Below are positions 42,691-55,083 of a stretch of 64,000 nt of DNA, in pieces. Position 1 is the first letter of the stretch. Each line of letters begins with the position of its first letter. The DNA lies in contig CP136062.1 of NCBI GenBank assembly GCA_032622095.1, positions 55,037,849 to 55,101,848 of the forward strand, in the 5' to 3' direction. The notes under the pieces were generated by a model that was not told where the DNA came from, made no database searches, and saw only the letters and a list, made by a program, of their open reading frames with translations. The DNA comes from Siphonodentalium dalli. Lineage: Eukaryota; Mollusca; Scaphopoda; Gadilida; Siphonodentaliidae. Position numbers and translations under genes: made by a program.

Positions 42691-44869
42691 CCCTCATGCA
42701 CCTAAGTGTTCAGGCCTATATATAATAGCATATTCATAAACCATGGTGCTATCTACCTGGTAACGTTAATATTAAGATATTTGAACCTGACAAATTGCAT
42801 GTATAAATCCTAACATCTACTGGTCTAACTCCAGCCAAATGCACACGACTGCGGACAAGAGACCATCACACACCGGGCCAACCATGGTTGTTCGGCCCGA
42901 TGAGAGAAAATTTTGAAAACTAAACAAGCAAATCGCAAAACCTAGGATCTTGACTGACCCCAAGCTTTCCAAGTGTTGGAAATATCAAACCACATACTCA
43001 CCCTTAGGTTGGAAATTTTCCAATTGATGACCATTTCAGTCCACAATTTTGATCAAATGTAGTAAAATATTGTTTTTTTAAATTCATTAGCAGTTTCTCT
43101 TATATACGACTCGCATATATAAGAGAATGCATTGGCACAGGGTAAAAAAATTCCGACTTACGACTGGATTTGATATGGCGGGTCACATATAGTACGAAAC
43201 CTGGCAACTTGTTGATGTTCTGATCAGGTCTGACAAGGAACTTTATAACATAGAACAAACAAGTCAGGGAATATATTCCTTTGTTAACACTTGTCCCTCA
43301 ATAATCTACTTCACATTAGGGGTGGTTCTAGCTTGAGATTGCATGCCTTTCTGTGACTTTTGAGAGCCGATATCGCAATACACATTGAATTAATTACTCA
43401 GGAGAAATTCCATAACTGTAAAGGACGCAAAGAAAAATCGCTCAAAAAGTCACTTAAATCGTGCAATTTCGAGTTGGGACCGTGACATACATAGTCGGGG
43501 AGCCAATAAGGTCCACATGCACCCCCCCCCCCCCCCCGATGATTACAAATAACCTTATTTTTATTGTCCCCTATGGTATCCAGATAAAGAATCCGGATTT
43601 CACCGAAAAATAAAGGTGGCCCTACTAGTTGCTAGAGCCATTTGAATCCAAGATGGCCGCCATTTCCTCTAATTCCGACCAGCTGTATTTAATCGTTGTA
43701 ATATATCGGTTGTTAGCAAAAGACACAGACAAAGTGTATGCCATTTTGTTGGTATGATGTCCTTCTTCAAAATGACGGCAAATAATTTCGAGAAAAAATT
43801 CAAAATTGCCGCCGAAAAATGACGTCATATGCACGAAAATAGGAAATTTAATTAATATTTCACCATATCTTCCATTTTTCTACACATTAATCATTAGTAA
43901 ATGGCAATAATTTTGAGAGAGTCATCAAGCGTGATATTATAGCGTCATTTTAAGACATTTGCCATTGACGAGGGTTCCGTAATAGATACAGAAAGAGGAT
44001 TTGAAAAAGATGGGTGAAATTTTCGATTTTTTTTTGCAAGACGATTTTGATAGTCATTTTAACGACAAACCACACAGGCTGTTAATAGAATGTCAACAAC
44101 TATGTGCTTTATTTTATTGGACGAATGTTTTACTTCAACGGGAATGAAATTGGTGTAGAAAATTTCCAAAATGGCCGCCGAAAATATGAAAAATGGTAAA
44201 TATTGCCCCAGGGTGTCCTGCAATGGCTTACAAGTTGTGGTTGATATATAAAATTGGCTAATCTGTATTATATACATTGAATACTAACATGTCTGATACA
44301 CCATGGATCATTGTTTCTATTGTCACCACTGACATCACCAGAAATATTGGATTTTTCTCTCACAAACTTGACATAAATATCGGCAAAAATTAACTTTTCA
44401 GGGTTGGACAATTGTTTTAAGTAAAATGCAACTATCATTGGTATCAAATGTATTTATTGTTTTGGTCTATCTTAAATGTGTCACACTACGGTGTTTATAG
44501 ACCAAATTGCTCAAGATGGCTTCCAAAATGGCAACCAAATTTGTAAACAGTTAATTTTTTACATATATCCCGAATATTATTCTCTGCGTTATCCGACAAG
44601 GTAGTAAATTGTGACTCGCTTGGTTATTATACGTATTAGTTAATTAACTGTCAACTACGTTCTATTATGTTTGTCCCAGTTCCGTATGGGGCATGACAAA
44701 TTCATTTTAAAGTTGCAGTATGCAATTTTGCGGAGAACCTCTTTTGTGATTCTTGCCATATTATTGAAAGGAAATGGGCAGAACTTTGAAACGGAACTGA
44801 GATGAACCATAATATGTGTCTATTCTGGTCCATTATGATAAAACACATCAACTGGATACAGGGTGGATG

Positions 44870-45765
44870 CCAAGATGGTAGCCAGGGAGTTACTATATGA
44901 TGATAGGTGAGGTGAATAGGTATACAGGGAGTTATTGTATGGTCAATGGTGAGATCAGTACATGTATGTATACAATGAGTGACTGTATGATCATAAATGT
45001 AATGAATAGCTATACAGGGAGTGACTAAATGGTCATGTGTCAGGTGTATGAGTATACCCGGTGTTCCTGCTTGGTGACTCGTGGTGGTATGGTCATGTGT
45101 AGGTTATACGGGTATACACATATGTTGCTATATGGTCATGGGCGAGGGGTATGTGTATATAGCGGGTCATGGATGATGTGCATATGCATACATGGAGTGA
45201 ATATACAGACATGGCTGGGGAGTATTAGTATATCTTGAATGGCTATTCTGCTATGGTGTGACAAATAGGGATACAGGGAGTGACATGGCCAAGGGTGAGG
45301 TGAATATCTATACAATGATTGACCATGATCATGTATGAATGTTTTGAATAGGTACACACGGGGTGACTATATGGTCACAGGTCACCAGGTGCCATGGGTG
45401 ATGGTATGTGTATGAAGCGAGTGGCTATATGGCCATTGGTGAGGTGGGTATGTATACCCGGGGTGACTCTATGGTCATGTTGTGGTGTTGGTGTATATAT
45501 TGAATGTCTATTTGACCATGTGTGTGTGGAGAATAGGTATACATGGGATGACCGTATGGCCAATGGTGAGGTGAATGGGTATACAAGGAGTGACTCTATG
45601 GTTATGGGTCATGTTTAGGATTATACCCGGTGTGCCTGCATTGTGACCCATGGCTGTATGGCCATCCATGGTCATGGGTCAGGTGTACGTTTATACAGTT
45701 GGTCACTATATTGTTATGTCTGTGGTGTTTATGTATATATGGAATGACTGTGTGGTAATGTGTGG
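44870..45765 (+). repeat. About 42-bp minisatellite, left inner arm
   Basis: Diverged units TATACAGGGAGTGACTATAT, GGTCATGGGTGAGGTGAATA, spaced about 40-47 bp with a few longer steps. Mirror image of the array at 45885-46785. Confidence 0.85.
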
Positions 45766-45884
45766 CTATCGCTTTTCACATTTAAAGTTCTCCCATGTAC
45801 ACAAACACTATCAAGGTGGAGAACTCTTTGACATGACCTCTCTATTGATTAACATATCCTTGAGTTATTGTGGAAAGCGATAGC

Positions 45885-46785
45885 CACCCAAATTACACAT
45901 GTACAACCCACCCATGACCTCATATGTGCATAAACACCACACACATGACAATATAGTCACCCACTCTATACACATACACCATACAGCCATATTTGGTTAT
46001 ACCGGTACATGCCACAAATGACGATACAGCCATGAGTCACCATGCATGGACACCAGGTATACTCCTACACCTGACAATATAGTCACTCTATGTATACATA
46101 TTCACCACATTCACGATCATACAGTCACTCATTGTATATCTATTCACCTCACCGTGGACCACACACCCACTACATGTATATATATTCGCCATACCCATGA
46201 CCATAGAGTCAATCCCGATATACATATACACCTCACCAATGGTGAGCCCTTCCAAATATACCAATACACGCACACACGACCACTCATAAGTTTCATACTT
46301 GCATATACACCTCACACATGACAATTCAGCAACTCACTGTATACTCATACACTCCCTATTTATCTACGCACTCATCATACCAGACAGCACAAATATACAT
46401 ATACACCCACATGTCACAATACAGTCACACACGGTACACATATACATCCCACCACGACCTTACAGTCACTCGATATATACATAAACAACACACGGGTGAC
46501 CATGTAGCTACTCTCATTATATCTATACACCACAGCAATGCCCATACGGTCACATCGGCCACACACAACAATACACCGTACAGTCACTACATGTATACCG
46601 ATTCACCTCACATATGCCCATACAGCCACTCCTTATATTCCTATGCATCTCACCATGGACATCCCACTCATAACCATATAGTCACTCCTTGTATACCTAT
46701 TCACACCATTCATGACCATACAGTAACTCCCTGTATACCTATTCACATCACCCATGATCACACAGTAACTCCCTGGCTGCCATCT
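45885..46785 (-). repeat. About 42-bp minisatellite, right inner arm
   Basis: Inverse of the left inner array (CACTCCCTGTATACCTATTC, ACCTCACCCATGACCATA). The 173-codon frame at 46318 comes from the repeats. Confidence 0.85.
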
Positions 46786-48353
46786 TGGCACCCATCTTTT
46801 ATCCAGTTGATCACTTTTTATCATAATGGGCCAGCATAGCCACATATTATGGTTCATCTCAGTTCCGTCTCAAAGTTCTGCCCATTTCCTTTCAATAATA
46901 TGGCCAGAATCACAAAAGAGGTTCTCCGCAAAATTCCATACTGCAACTTTAAAATGAATTTGTCATGCCCCATACGGAACTGGGACAAACAGAATAGAAC
47001 GTAGTTGTCAGTTAATTAACTAACACGTATAATAACCAAGCGAGTCACAGTTTGCTACCTTGTCGGATAACGCAGAGAATAATGTTCGGGATATATGTAA
47101 AAAATTAACTGTTTACAAATTTGGTTGCCATTTTGGAAGCCATCTTGATCAATTTGGTCTATAAACACCGTAGTGTGACACATTTAAGATAGACCAAAAC
47201 AATAAATACCTTTGATACCAATGATAGTTGCATTTTACTTAAAAAAATTGTCCAACCCTGAAAAGTTAATTTTTGCCGATATTTATGTCAAGTTTGTGAG
47301 AGAAAAATCCAATATTTCTGGTGATGTCAGTGGTGACAATAGTAACAATGATCCATGGTGCATCAGACATGTTAGTATTCAATGTATATGTTACAGATTA
47401 GCCAATTTTATATATAAACCACAACTTGTTAGCCATTGCAGGACACCCTGGGGCAATATTTACCATTTTTCATATTTTCGGCGGCCATTTTGGAAATTTT
47501 CTACACCAATTTCATTCCCATTGAAGTAAAACATCCGTCCAATAAAATAAAGCACATAGTTGTTGACATTCTATTAACAGCCTGTGTGGTTTGTCGATAA
47601 AATGACTATCAAAATCGTCTTGCAATATAAATTCGAATATTTCACCCCTCTTTTTCAAATCCTCTTTATGTATCTATTACGGAACCCTCGTCAATGGCAA
47701 ATGTCTTAAAATGACGCTATAATATCACGCTTGATGACTCTCTCAAAAACATTGCCATTTACTAATGATTAATGTGAAGAAAAATGGAAGATATGGTGAA
47801 ATATTAATTAAATTTCCTATTTTCGTGCATATGACGTCATTTTTCGGCGGCCATTTTGAACTTTTTTTCGAAATTATTTGCCGTCATTTTGAAGAAGGAC
47901 ATCATACCAACAAAATGGCATACACCTTGCCTGTGTCTTTTGCTAACAACCGACCTATTACAACGATTAAATACAGCTGGTCGGAATTAGAGGAAATGGC
48001 GGCCATCTTGGATTCAAATGGCTCTATCACCTAGTAGGGCCACCTTTATTTTTCGGTGAAATCCGGATTCTTTATCTGGATACCATAGGGAACAATAAAA
48101 ATAAGGTTATTTGTAGTCATCGGGGGTGCAGGTGGACCTTATTGGCTCCCCGACTAACAGTCAAGTACATTATCGAGGAACAGGTAGTAGCTAAGAAATA
48201 TATTCTCCTCTTAAAAATATAAGGTTCCCTTTCAAAACTTCAAAAAAGTTCCAAGGTTTTGCACTTGTGGAATATATATGATCACTACAGGCGTTAGCCA
48301 CAGAGTGAATTATGTGACATGATCTACCCGTTTGGGAAAGAGTCGGAAAAATA

Positions 48354-49087
48354 TGCGCAGTACTATTTTTCGCTCAGTTTTGAATTCGCGCACCTTGATG
48401 CGCGAATTCAAAACTGACCAAAATATTTTCGTAAAATAGTTGGCTTTGATGACAGTTTCAGATCTTAATCGTTAATGAAGATATGTGCATATTAAACAGC
48501 ATCATTGGTGGCTTTATATCGTGAGTATTTAACATAACTGCATCATCAATGTCTTGTGAAGACGGATGTTTATACCCTCCAAATAATTATTCTGATACTG
48601 AAATAGTTATAAACATAATTGAAATGAAATCGAAAGACGTAAAACAACAACCGCGTATGGCAAACTCACATCAGACAAAATATAAACTTGGTGACATAAC
48701 TAACTCAGGCTGTTTGGTCACGGTGTAGTGCCAGCATTGTAAATGGGGGGGGGGGGGGGGGGGGTTCATGCATCTTCAGTCTGCAATATGTATTTCTTAC
48801 AAGTATTTCAACATCAATGATGTTGCCATGATTTGTTGCTATATAATTATGTCAATAAACATATCAGTAATGGTTTTGATGTTGGTTGCCCGCATGTAAA
48901 TTCTACTCATAGTAGGATAGTAGCCTAATATTTGGTCCAACCTCCGCAATGTGTATACATGTATTACATAACTCGTCAACATAATAATAGCCTTATTTTA
49001 TCCCGGTGGTTTGGTATAAACTCAGGTGTCGTACTATTTTTCGCTCAGTTTTAAATTCGCGTACCGACGGGTGCGCGAAAAATAGTA
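48354..49087. mobile_element. Possible 735-bp element with GCGCAGTACTATTTTTCGC ends
   Basis: GCGCAGTACTATTTTTCGC at 48354 is mirrored at 49069-49087. Near each end the block CTATTTTTCGCTCAGTTTT is followed by a GAATTCGCGCACC palindrome. The interior is AT-rich with a 19-base G run near 48747. Target duplication not clear. Confidence 0.5.
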
Positions 49088-49870
49088 CTGCGCGAATTGA
49101 AATACGAGTAAGGTAGAAGCTTAAATTTGGGGGTATGGTTATACCGGTATAGGAGCCTCATTGTCATCGGAAAACTAGGCGTAATCAAACAGTTTTAATA
49201 AATATATTTCTTATATTGATTATTCTGTCCTATTATATATGCAAATGGAGCAAGAGGACAAGAACATCTTCATAAAAGTAAGAGGAAGTTATATATTTTG
49301 TTCATAAAAACAAGAAACGTTATGTGAATTAATAATTGGGAATTTCGTGATCTGAATTGGGAAAAAACCTGACAATTTGCCATGGGAATGGGGGCCGGCC
49401 ATTTTCGCGGCCCCTGGCGTTGCCTAAACAGTCCCTGAAATTCCATTATATATCAATTTGTCTTGAGACGTTGATAATTATGAATTCCATTCATTATATA
49501 CAACCAATGATTTATCACGTTATGACTGCTATATATCTTACTTTATCATGTTGATGACGTTCAATGATTCGATAATTTCTTAGTTCACTTGACCCGATGT
49601 TTATCGAGAACATTAACAATCTGATATATTATGTAGCTATTTCGTAGCCTCTGGGTATATACTGATAAGGATATAGCCACAATAAATTACATCTACTGTA
49701 TAGCCTCGACTTAAACATAAAATCTATATACGATTATTGCGATGGCGGTTGCGTGGGGTCGCGGTTCACCTATTTATTAACCACATGCATATAATATTTT
49801 ACTGGAAGGCTTTTATACGCATTGATATTGGGCATGGACTATAATAATATGAAGCATCCGACATCAAAAT
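49088..49870. other. Unassigned region
   Basis: No gene recognised; a 65-codon frame at 49357 has no motif. Confidence 0.4.
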
Positions 49871-49875
49871 AACGC

Positions 49876-50045
49876 AAATTAAAGGGACACAGTTCGTTTG
49901 GAATGGGTATACATCCATAATTAAAGGGACACAGTTCGTTTGGAATGGGTATACATCCATAATTAAAGGGACACAGTTCGTTTGGAATGGGTATACATCC
50001 ATAATTAAAGGGACACAGTTCGTTTGGAATGGGTATACATCCATG
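49876..50045 (-). repeat. 42-bp tandem repeat, 4 essentially identical copies
   Basis: AATTAAAGGGACACAGTTCG continuing TTTGGAATGGGTATACATCCAT in pieces, four times without visible change. Because 42 is divisible by three, the minus strand encodes a 14-residue repeat (MDVYPFQTNCVPLI) in a 97-codon frame. There is no independent sign of coding. Confidence 0.93.
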
Positions 50046-51046
50046 CATGATTGTGATAAATCGCCATGAGTAAAACGTTGTAAAATCATCATTTAAAAAA
50101 AAACAACAACAACAACAAAAACAGATTAGTTAAGACGGTGACAAACTGTCTGATAACGAAATAATTGGTTATATTTCATTTTCCCAGATAAGGGTCAATC
50201 CACACCGGACGCGAGCGCGCGATTATAACGGCCGTTTTCTGTCGTCCGTAGCAGTTCAAACGCGCGATTTTTATATTCACACCGCAAGCTACTGGCGATC
50301 ACAGCAGTCATTTTATGCTTCGTCGATTTCTCGCTTTGTGACAAACCAGCGGGATAATTGGTCGCCGTCAAATAGGATATTTATATGGAGGACTTTAGCG
50401 ACATGATGATAACTGAAGTGCAAGGACAAATGAGAAGAGAAAAATGCCTGGCAAGAGCTCGACGTAATAACAGGATCGTCTGGTAAATTTTTGGTCCCAA
50501 TCCATTCTAAGCTTGTGATGTCACTTTGCGCACAATTTGCCACCCCCCCCCCCCCCAGATAAAAAAAACCCTCACAAACTGGATAAAAGAATGAATTTCA
50601 ATTAAACGCAATTGCTATGATAATTTAGGAAGCCCGTGCACAATTCCACTTGACATAATATATTTGACAATTAAATGAACTTGAAAAACTCTTACATGTA
50701 TATATTTAGCAAATTCTGATTAAAATATCCATATAGATCCATATACATTGTATTTGTGACCTGCCTGTAAATGATGCAGGCACACGATTATCTACCCAAA
50801 CCATCGCTTTCGACGTGAATATAAAAATCGCGCGCTTAAGGTTGTTCCACACCGGGCGCGCGCGAGCGATTATAACGGCCGTTTTCTAACGTCCGTAGCC
50901 GTTCAAAGCGCGCGATTTTTATGTCCGCACCGCAAGCGACTGAAACGCTTCGTCGCGCGCGATAGTCAGGTTATTATTATGTGCGTACGCTAATTTCAGG
51001 GGAGTCAGGTGGCTGCATGGGGGATACCCCCACCCCACACACTTAT

Positions 51047-51801
51047 GACTAATGTGTAGGGTTTCTACAAACAACGTGTAGCCCTGCTACACAACCATTA
51101 TTCATTTTTTATCTTAAACATATTTTACACAATAAATGGGTCAATTTATACACATGTATACACACTGGTGTGCATAAAATCAACACCTATGCCTTACACA
51201 TGTTGTGTAAATTCTTACACATATATATCGTAGACAAGAATGTAAAGTTCAGTATTCCGAACTGTGGGTATATAGTATTCATGGCAAATGGAGATTTATA
51301 TGTTAAAACTTTCATGGCGTACAATGGTACGTAAAATTTTGCTCTGTCATGTGTGAGTTTTCGTTTTAAATTAACAAACCATGGTCGTGTTGTGGTTGCA
51401 CGTGATTAGTATTAGCGTATTACAACAGTATTCTTCATGAAAGTTTTAACAAATATATCCTCATATATCATTAATACAATACTCACAAGTCGGAATTCTG
51501 AACTTACATTTCTTGTCTACAATTTGTTTATTCTCGTCACTCAAAATTACATGGGTATTGAGACAGTAGTAAATTGTATTCCAAAACATATACTCAAACA
51601 ATATCGTCGTCATGTAGCAGACTATGAAACTGAAGGCACGCAATGCGCACGATCTACATTCTTACACAAGTGTGTGTAATAAAATGTACACATTATGTGT
51701 ACAACGGCACTTGGTCAATGTATTTGTATGTAAAACTACACATTGCTATGTGTATTAACCGGGTTTACACATTTGATGTATAATCGTTTCTACACATTAG
51801 T
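51047..51801. mobile_element. Innermost palindromic element rich in TGTGTA
   Basis: ACTAATGTGTAG at 51047 is mirrored at 51790-51801. Long inverted arms are visible: GTAGACAAGAATGTAAAGTT at about 51231 against 51505-51523, and TTAAAACTTTCATG at 51303 against 51437. Many ACACAT/ATGTGT blocks fill both sides. The 80-codon frame at 51437 lies in one arm and shows no motif. Confidence 0.65.
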
Positions 51802-52074
51802 TATAATAGTGCTCCCACCCGGTAATACGCGATTAGTATTAGTTGATGAATGCATTGTCTCATGTTTACCACAACGTCTTTTGGAATGAGCTAGCCTCGT
51901 TATATTCTTTATCATTTCCCCTGATTATACCAAAATATAATTCACCAGCCAATGGAGCAGATTATACGGTCCATGATTTTAGTTCTTTACAAGGAATAAA
52001 CTGAATATAGTAATCAAGGTGGAATTTCAGTCACGAAAAATAACAAAAATAAATGGTTTAATTATTTGGTCATA

Positions 52075-52175
52075 GAGACATACAGTCATACAGACACACA
52101 TGGCATACATACATACATACAGTCATACAGACACACACAGTCATACAGACACACATGTGCCATACAGACACACAT
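52075..52175 (+). repeat. ACAGTCATACAGACACACA-type microsatellite
   Basis: Imperfect tandem CATACAGACACACA and (CATA)n runs inside the inner element. The short ORF over it comes from the repeat. Confidence 0.85.
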
Positions 52176-52551
52176 GCGTTGTACTTCGATTATTAGCCTC
52201 TCGCTAAAGTCCTCCATTATCGCGGCGACAAATCAGTGTGCCGTCATCAAATAGAAAAATAACGGTCGTATAAACACCTATTTGAGAGCCGTCCAATTAT
52301 CTCGCTGGTTTGCAACAAAGCGACAATTCGACGAAGCATAAAATCACTGCTATAATCGCCTCGTGGTCAGCGAGTCGGTCGCTTGCGGTGCGGACATAAA
52401 AATCGCGCGCTTTGAACGGCTACGGACGTTAGCAAACGGCCGTTATAATCGCTCGCGCGCGCCCGGTGTGGAACAACCTTTAGAACCGCTACGGACGACA
52501 GAAAACGGCCGTAAAAATCGCGCGCTCGCGCCCGGTGTGGATTGACCCTAA

Positions 52552-53578
52552 GAGAGCGATATTCGAAAATGGCGGTAATCATGAATTGTGGGACGGTTTT
52601 TGGCGGGAGAATCATGAGTGCTTTATTCACATGTCTGTAAAACCAGGGAATATATAATATCTGATGTAAACCATGTGTGATGTTTTGGTGGCCGGACTCG
52701 TCGACCAACGATCATTTGCGATTGAGTTTGAGAATGAGCTAGATAAAAGAGAAAAGTCGCGTTAATTAATGCTGGGTTTGACAGTAGGTCCAGTCTGAAA
52801 ATGATTTCAGGAAAGTTTCTTGTCGGCAATAAACGTACTGATGCAAGTTCGTACCTTTTATAACATCGAACGAATGTGCAGCACATGCATGCATGCACGT
52901 TACTATATTGTCTTGATTTAGGGGGTGGGAGTCTAATCACATTTAAAACTCTGGACAGGGTGGAAGATTTCGTTTACACCAATATCCCCCCCCCCCATAT
53001 GCCCCTCCCACTTCATTTCTGAAACAGCAGCGTGGAATTTCATTGTAAAGTAGGTCGAGATTGTTCTGAAATTTTAACTTTCTAATATTTAGCGTAAATA
53101 TGTTATTTTTGACCATCTGTTGGAATATTAAAAATTACATGCAGTCTGTAGTTTTGGAATTTTTCAGTCAGTTTGAAAATTCCAACTCAAGCGGGGGAAA
53201 GGTGTTGGAAAGTTGGACACTTCAACAAATTTTTCAAACTTGACCCCACTTCATAAAGGTTAACCCTTTCATGACGGGAGCTGTAGTGCTGGTACAGCAT
53301 TAACAATCATGTGCCAGTTCAGTCTCTTTACAGAGAGCCTCGCATATACCGGTATAAGAGAATACATTGGCTTACAAGTTCAAGGTAAATATTGTAATTG
53401 GTAAAAGTCCTATTTATTGGCGGGAAATGTTCAGATAATAAGTTCAACAAACAACAAATGGTCGTTTTTAAACACTTACTATGGGAACTACTCTTCAATG
53501 AATACTTAGTACAAACAAGATTAATTAAAGGGGGCACAAGGCCTTTGAAGTGGGTTCATGCAACATAACATTAACATA
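52552..53578. other. Mostly unassigned; partial TTAA-end MITE at 53260
   Basis: 53264 starts CCCTTTCATGACGGGAG after TTAA and leads into a decayed hairpin core at about 53312-53373. No gene is visible in the remainder. Confidence 0.45.
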
Positions 53579-53791
53579 CAGTAATGCCCTAAATAATCGA
53601 CTCCTTAACCACTGCAGAATTATAGGCAATGTTTCAAGATTTAGACGGAAATATGGCTTGTTGACATCCAACGGAAAGCTCTCGGTGAGAGCTTTCCGAT
53701 GAATGGCAACAAGCCATATTTCAGACTAAATCCTGAAAAATTACCCATAATTCTGCTGTGGGTAAGGATTCGATTATTTAGGGCATTACTG
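53579..53791. mobile_element. TA-flanked palindromic MITE, copy 3
   Basis: 213 bp, near-perfect palindrome, CAGTAATGCCCTAAATAATC mirrored, TA at 53577-53578 and 53792-53793, centre AAAGCTCTCGGTGAGAGCTT. Confidence 0.9.
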
Positions 53792-53937
53792 TATGTAAAT
53801 GGTAATTCAACTATCATAAAAGAATAGATTGACTTTGTTTTAATTTCGTTGTTAAGAGCTCTCAAATAACGAGATTGTCCACGTCAAAACCATTGTTATG
53901 TATACATTATGTTGTGTCCATTTACATAGGTGCCCTT

Positions 53938-54560
53938 CTATAACATTTATATCAGACTTTATATTATTTGCAACATCGCTATGGTATAAAATAACATTTA
54001 TGTCAGACTTTATTTTATTTACAGCATATATCTATGGTATAATAACATTTAAATCAGACTTTATTTTCTTTACAGCATCGCTATGGTATAAAATAACATT
54101 TATATCAGACTTTATTTTATTTGCAGCATATAGCTAATTAGCTATGGTATAAAATAACATTTATATCAGACTTTATATTATTTGCAACATCGCTATGGTA
54201 TAAAATAACATTTATGTCAGACTTTATTTTATTTACAGCATATATCTATGGTATAATAACATTTAAATCAGACTTTATTTTCTTTACAGCATCGCTATGG
54301 TATAAAATAACATTTATATCAGACTTTATTTTATTTGCAGCATATAGCTATGGTATAAAATAACATTTATATCAGACTTTATTTTATTTGCAACATCGCT
54401 ATGGTATAAAATAACATTTAAATCAGACTTTATTTTATTTACAGCATATAGCTATGGTATAAAATAACATTTATATCAGACTTTATTTTATTTGCAACAT
54501 CGCTGTGGTATAAAATAACATTTATGTTAGACTTTATTTAGACTTTATATTCTTTGCAGC
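53938..54560 (+). repeat. About 51-bp minisatellite, 12-13 copies with 4-unit order
   Basis: Unit AACATTTATATCAGACTTTA, TTTTATTTGCAACATCGCTA, TGGTATAAAAT with alternating GCAACATCGC and ACAGCATATA variants. The variant order at 53950-54110 is repeated at 54165-54330, a higher-order repeat of four units. 51 is divisible by three, which explains the 79-codon frame. Confidence 0.92.
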
Positions 54561-54577
54561 ATAGTTATGGTATAAAC

Positions 54578-54664
54578 ATGTCTGAGCCAACACCAGCAAC
54601 AGTCGAAGAGAACGTTCATAATTTTGGTGTTTATTCCAAATCGGGGAAGCGTACAATATTACAA
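54578..54664 (+). CDS. Candidate short coding exon with splice donor
   Basis: Right after the 51-bp array an ATG opens 29 codons (MSEPTPATVEENVHNFGVYS then KSGKRTILQ) that end exactly at CAAGTAAGT, a strong donor consensus, in phase 0. Composition is protein-like and unlike the AT-rich surroundings. I found no convincing downstream exon; the nearest acceptor-like site (ATATAG before GAAATCATTGG, about 56330) gives only 19 codons before a stop. It may be exon 1 of a host gene reaching beyond the window, or chance. Confidence 0.3.
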
Positions 54665-54719
54665 GTAAGTTTAACTCATTCTTTACTGATGAATTCTCCC
54701 ACTCAGTTATAAAAATATA

Positions 54720-54842
54720 CAGTAATGCTCTAAGTAATCGACTCTTTAACCACAGCAGAATTATGGGTAACTTTTCAGGATTTAGTCGGAAATATGGCTT
54801 GTTGCCATTCATCGGAAAGCTCTCTAAGAGCTCTTTCCATCA
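54720..54842 (+). mobile_element. TA-end palindromic MITE, copy 4 (left half)
   Basis: CAGTAATGCTCTAAGTAATC through GGAAAGCTCTC, then the inverse arm is lost. Confidence 0.8.
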
Positions 54843-55083
54843 ATGTATCACATTATTATAATCAATAAATTTGAAAAATGATCAAGGAAATATGGGTTGA
54901 TACAAAAATCGGACTTGGCACTGAAAGTGTTAAATATGTAGAATCTCTGGGATAGTATGTGCTCTAGAGTCCAAGCTCCAATAATTAGAGAACCCCTGTG
55001 TCAAACACATATTTCGATATGTTGATTTGTAGTGAAGCGCATAATGCTCGAATCAAGCTTCAAACATGCAGTAAAATTTAATT

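Larger units (their letters stand above)
43494..48154. mobile_element. Giant 4.66-kb foldback element
   Basis: The ends read GTCGGGGAGCCAATAAGGTC and the exact inverse, with TA on both outer sides. The outer arms (43494-44860 and 46790-48154) are reverse complements with only scattered differences. The inner arms (44870-45765 and 45885-46785) are arrays of about 42-bp units in opposite orientation, and the centre (45762-45888) is closed by GTGGCTATCGCTTT and its inverse. The matching 69- and 89-codon frames in the two arms follow from the inverted symmetry. No transposase is recognised. The structure fits Foldback-type elements but is unusually long. Confidence 0.88.
50839..52479. mobile_element. 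Inner PIF/Harbinger-like element inserted in the outer TIR
   Basis: Ends AGGTTGTTCCACACCGGGCG and its inverse, with TTA at 50836-50838 and 52480-52482. Its TIR is a relative of the outer one (both contain CACACCGG and AACGGCCGTTTTCT), so a family member jumped into another. Its interior holds a third palindromic element at 51047-51801. Confidence 0.82.
50192..52548. mobile_element. Outer PIF/Harbinger-like element, nested host
   Basis: Ends GGGTCAATCCACACCGG and its inverse, flanked by TAA at 50189-50191 and 52549-52551. TIRs are about 100 bp and CpG-rich (CGCGCGATT, AACGGCCGTTTTCTGTCGTC). The right TIR is split at 50835/52483 by the inner element; removing that restores a continuous match to the left TIR. 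A 3-bp TWA duplication suggests PIF/Harbinger. No transposase. Confidence 0.82.

Noticed and set aside
43625-48034. Similar 69- and 89-codon ORFs conserved between two places
   Set aside because: They are the same sequence in the two arms of the foldback element; identity follows from symmetry, not selection on protein.
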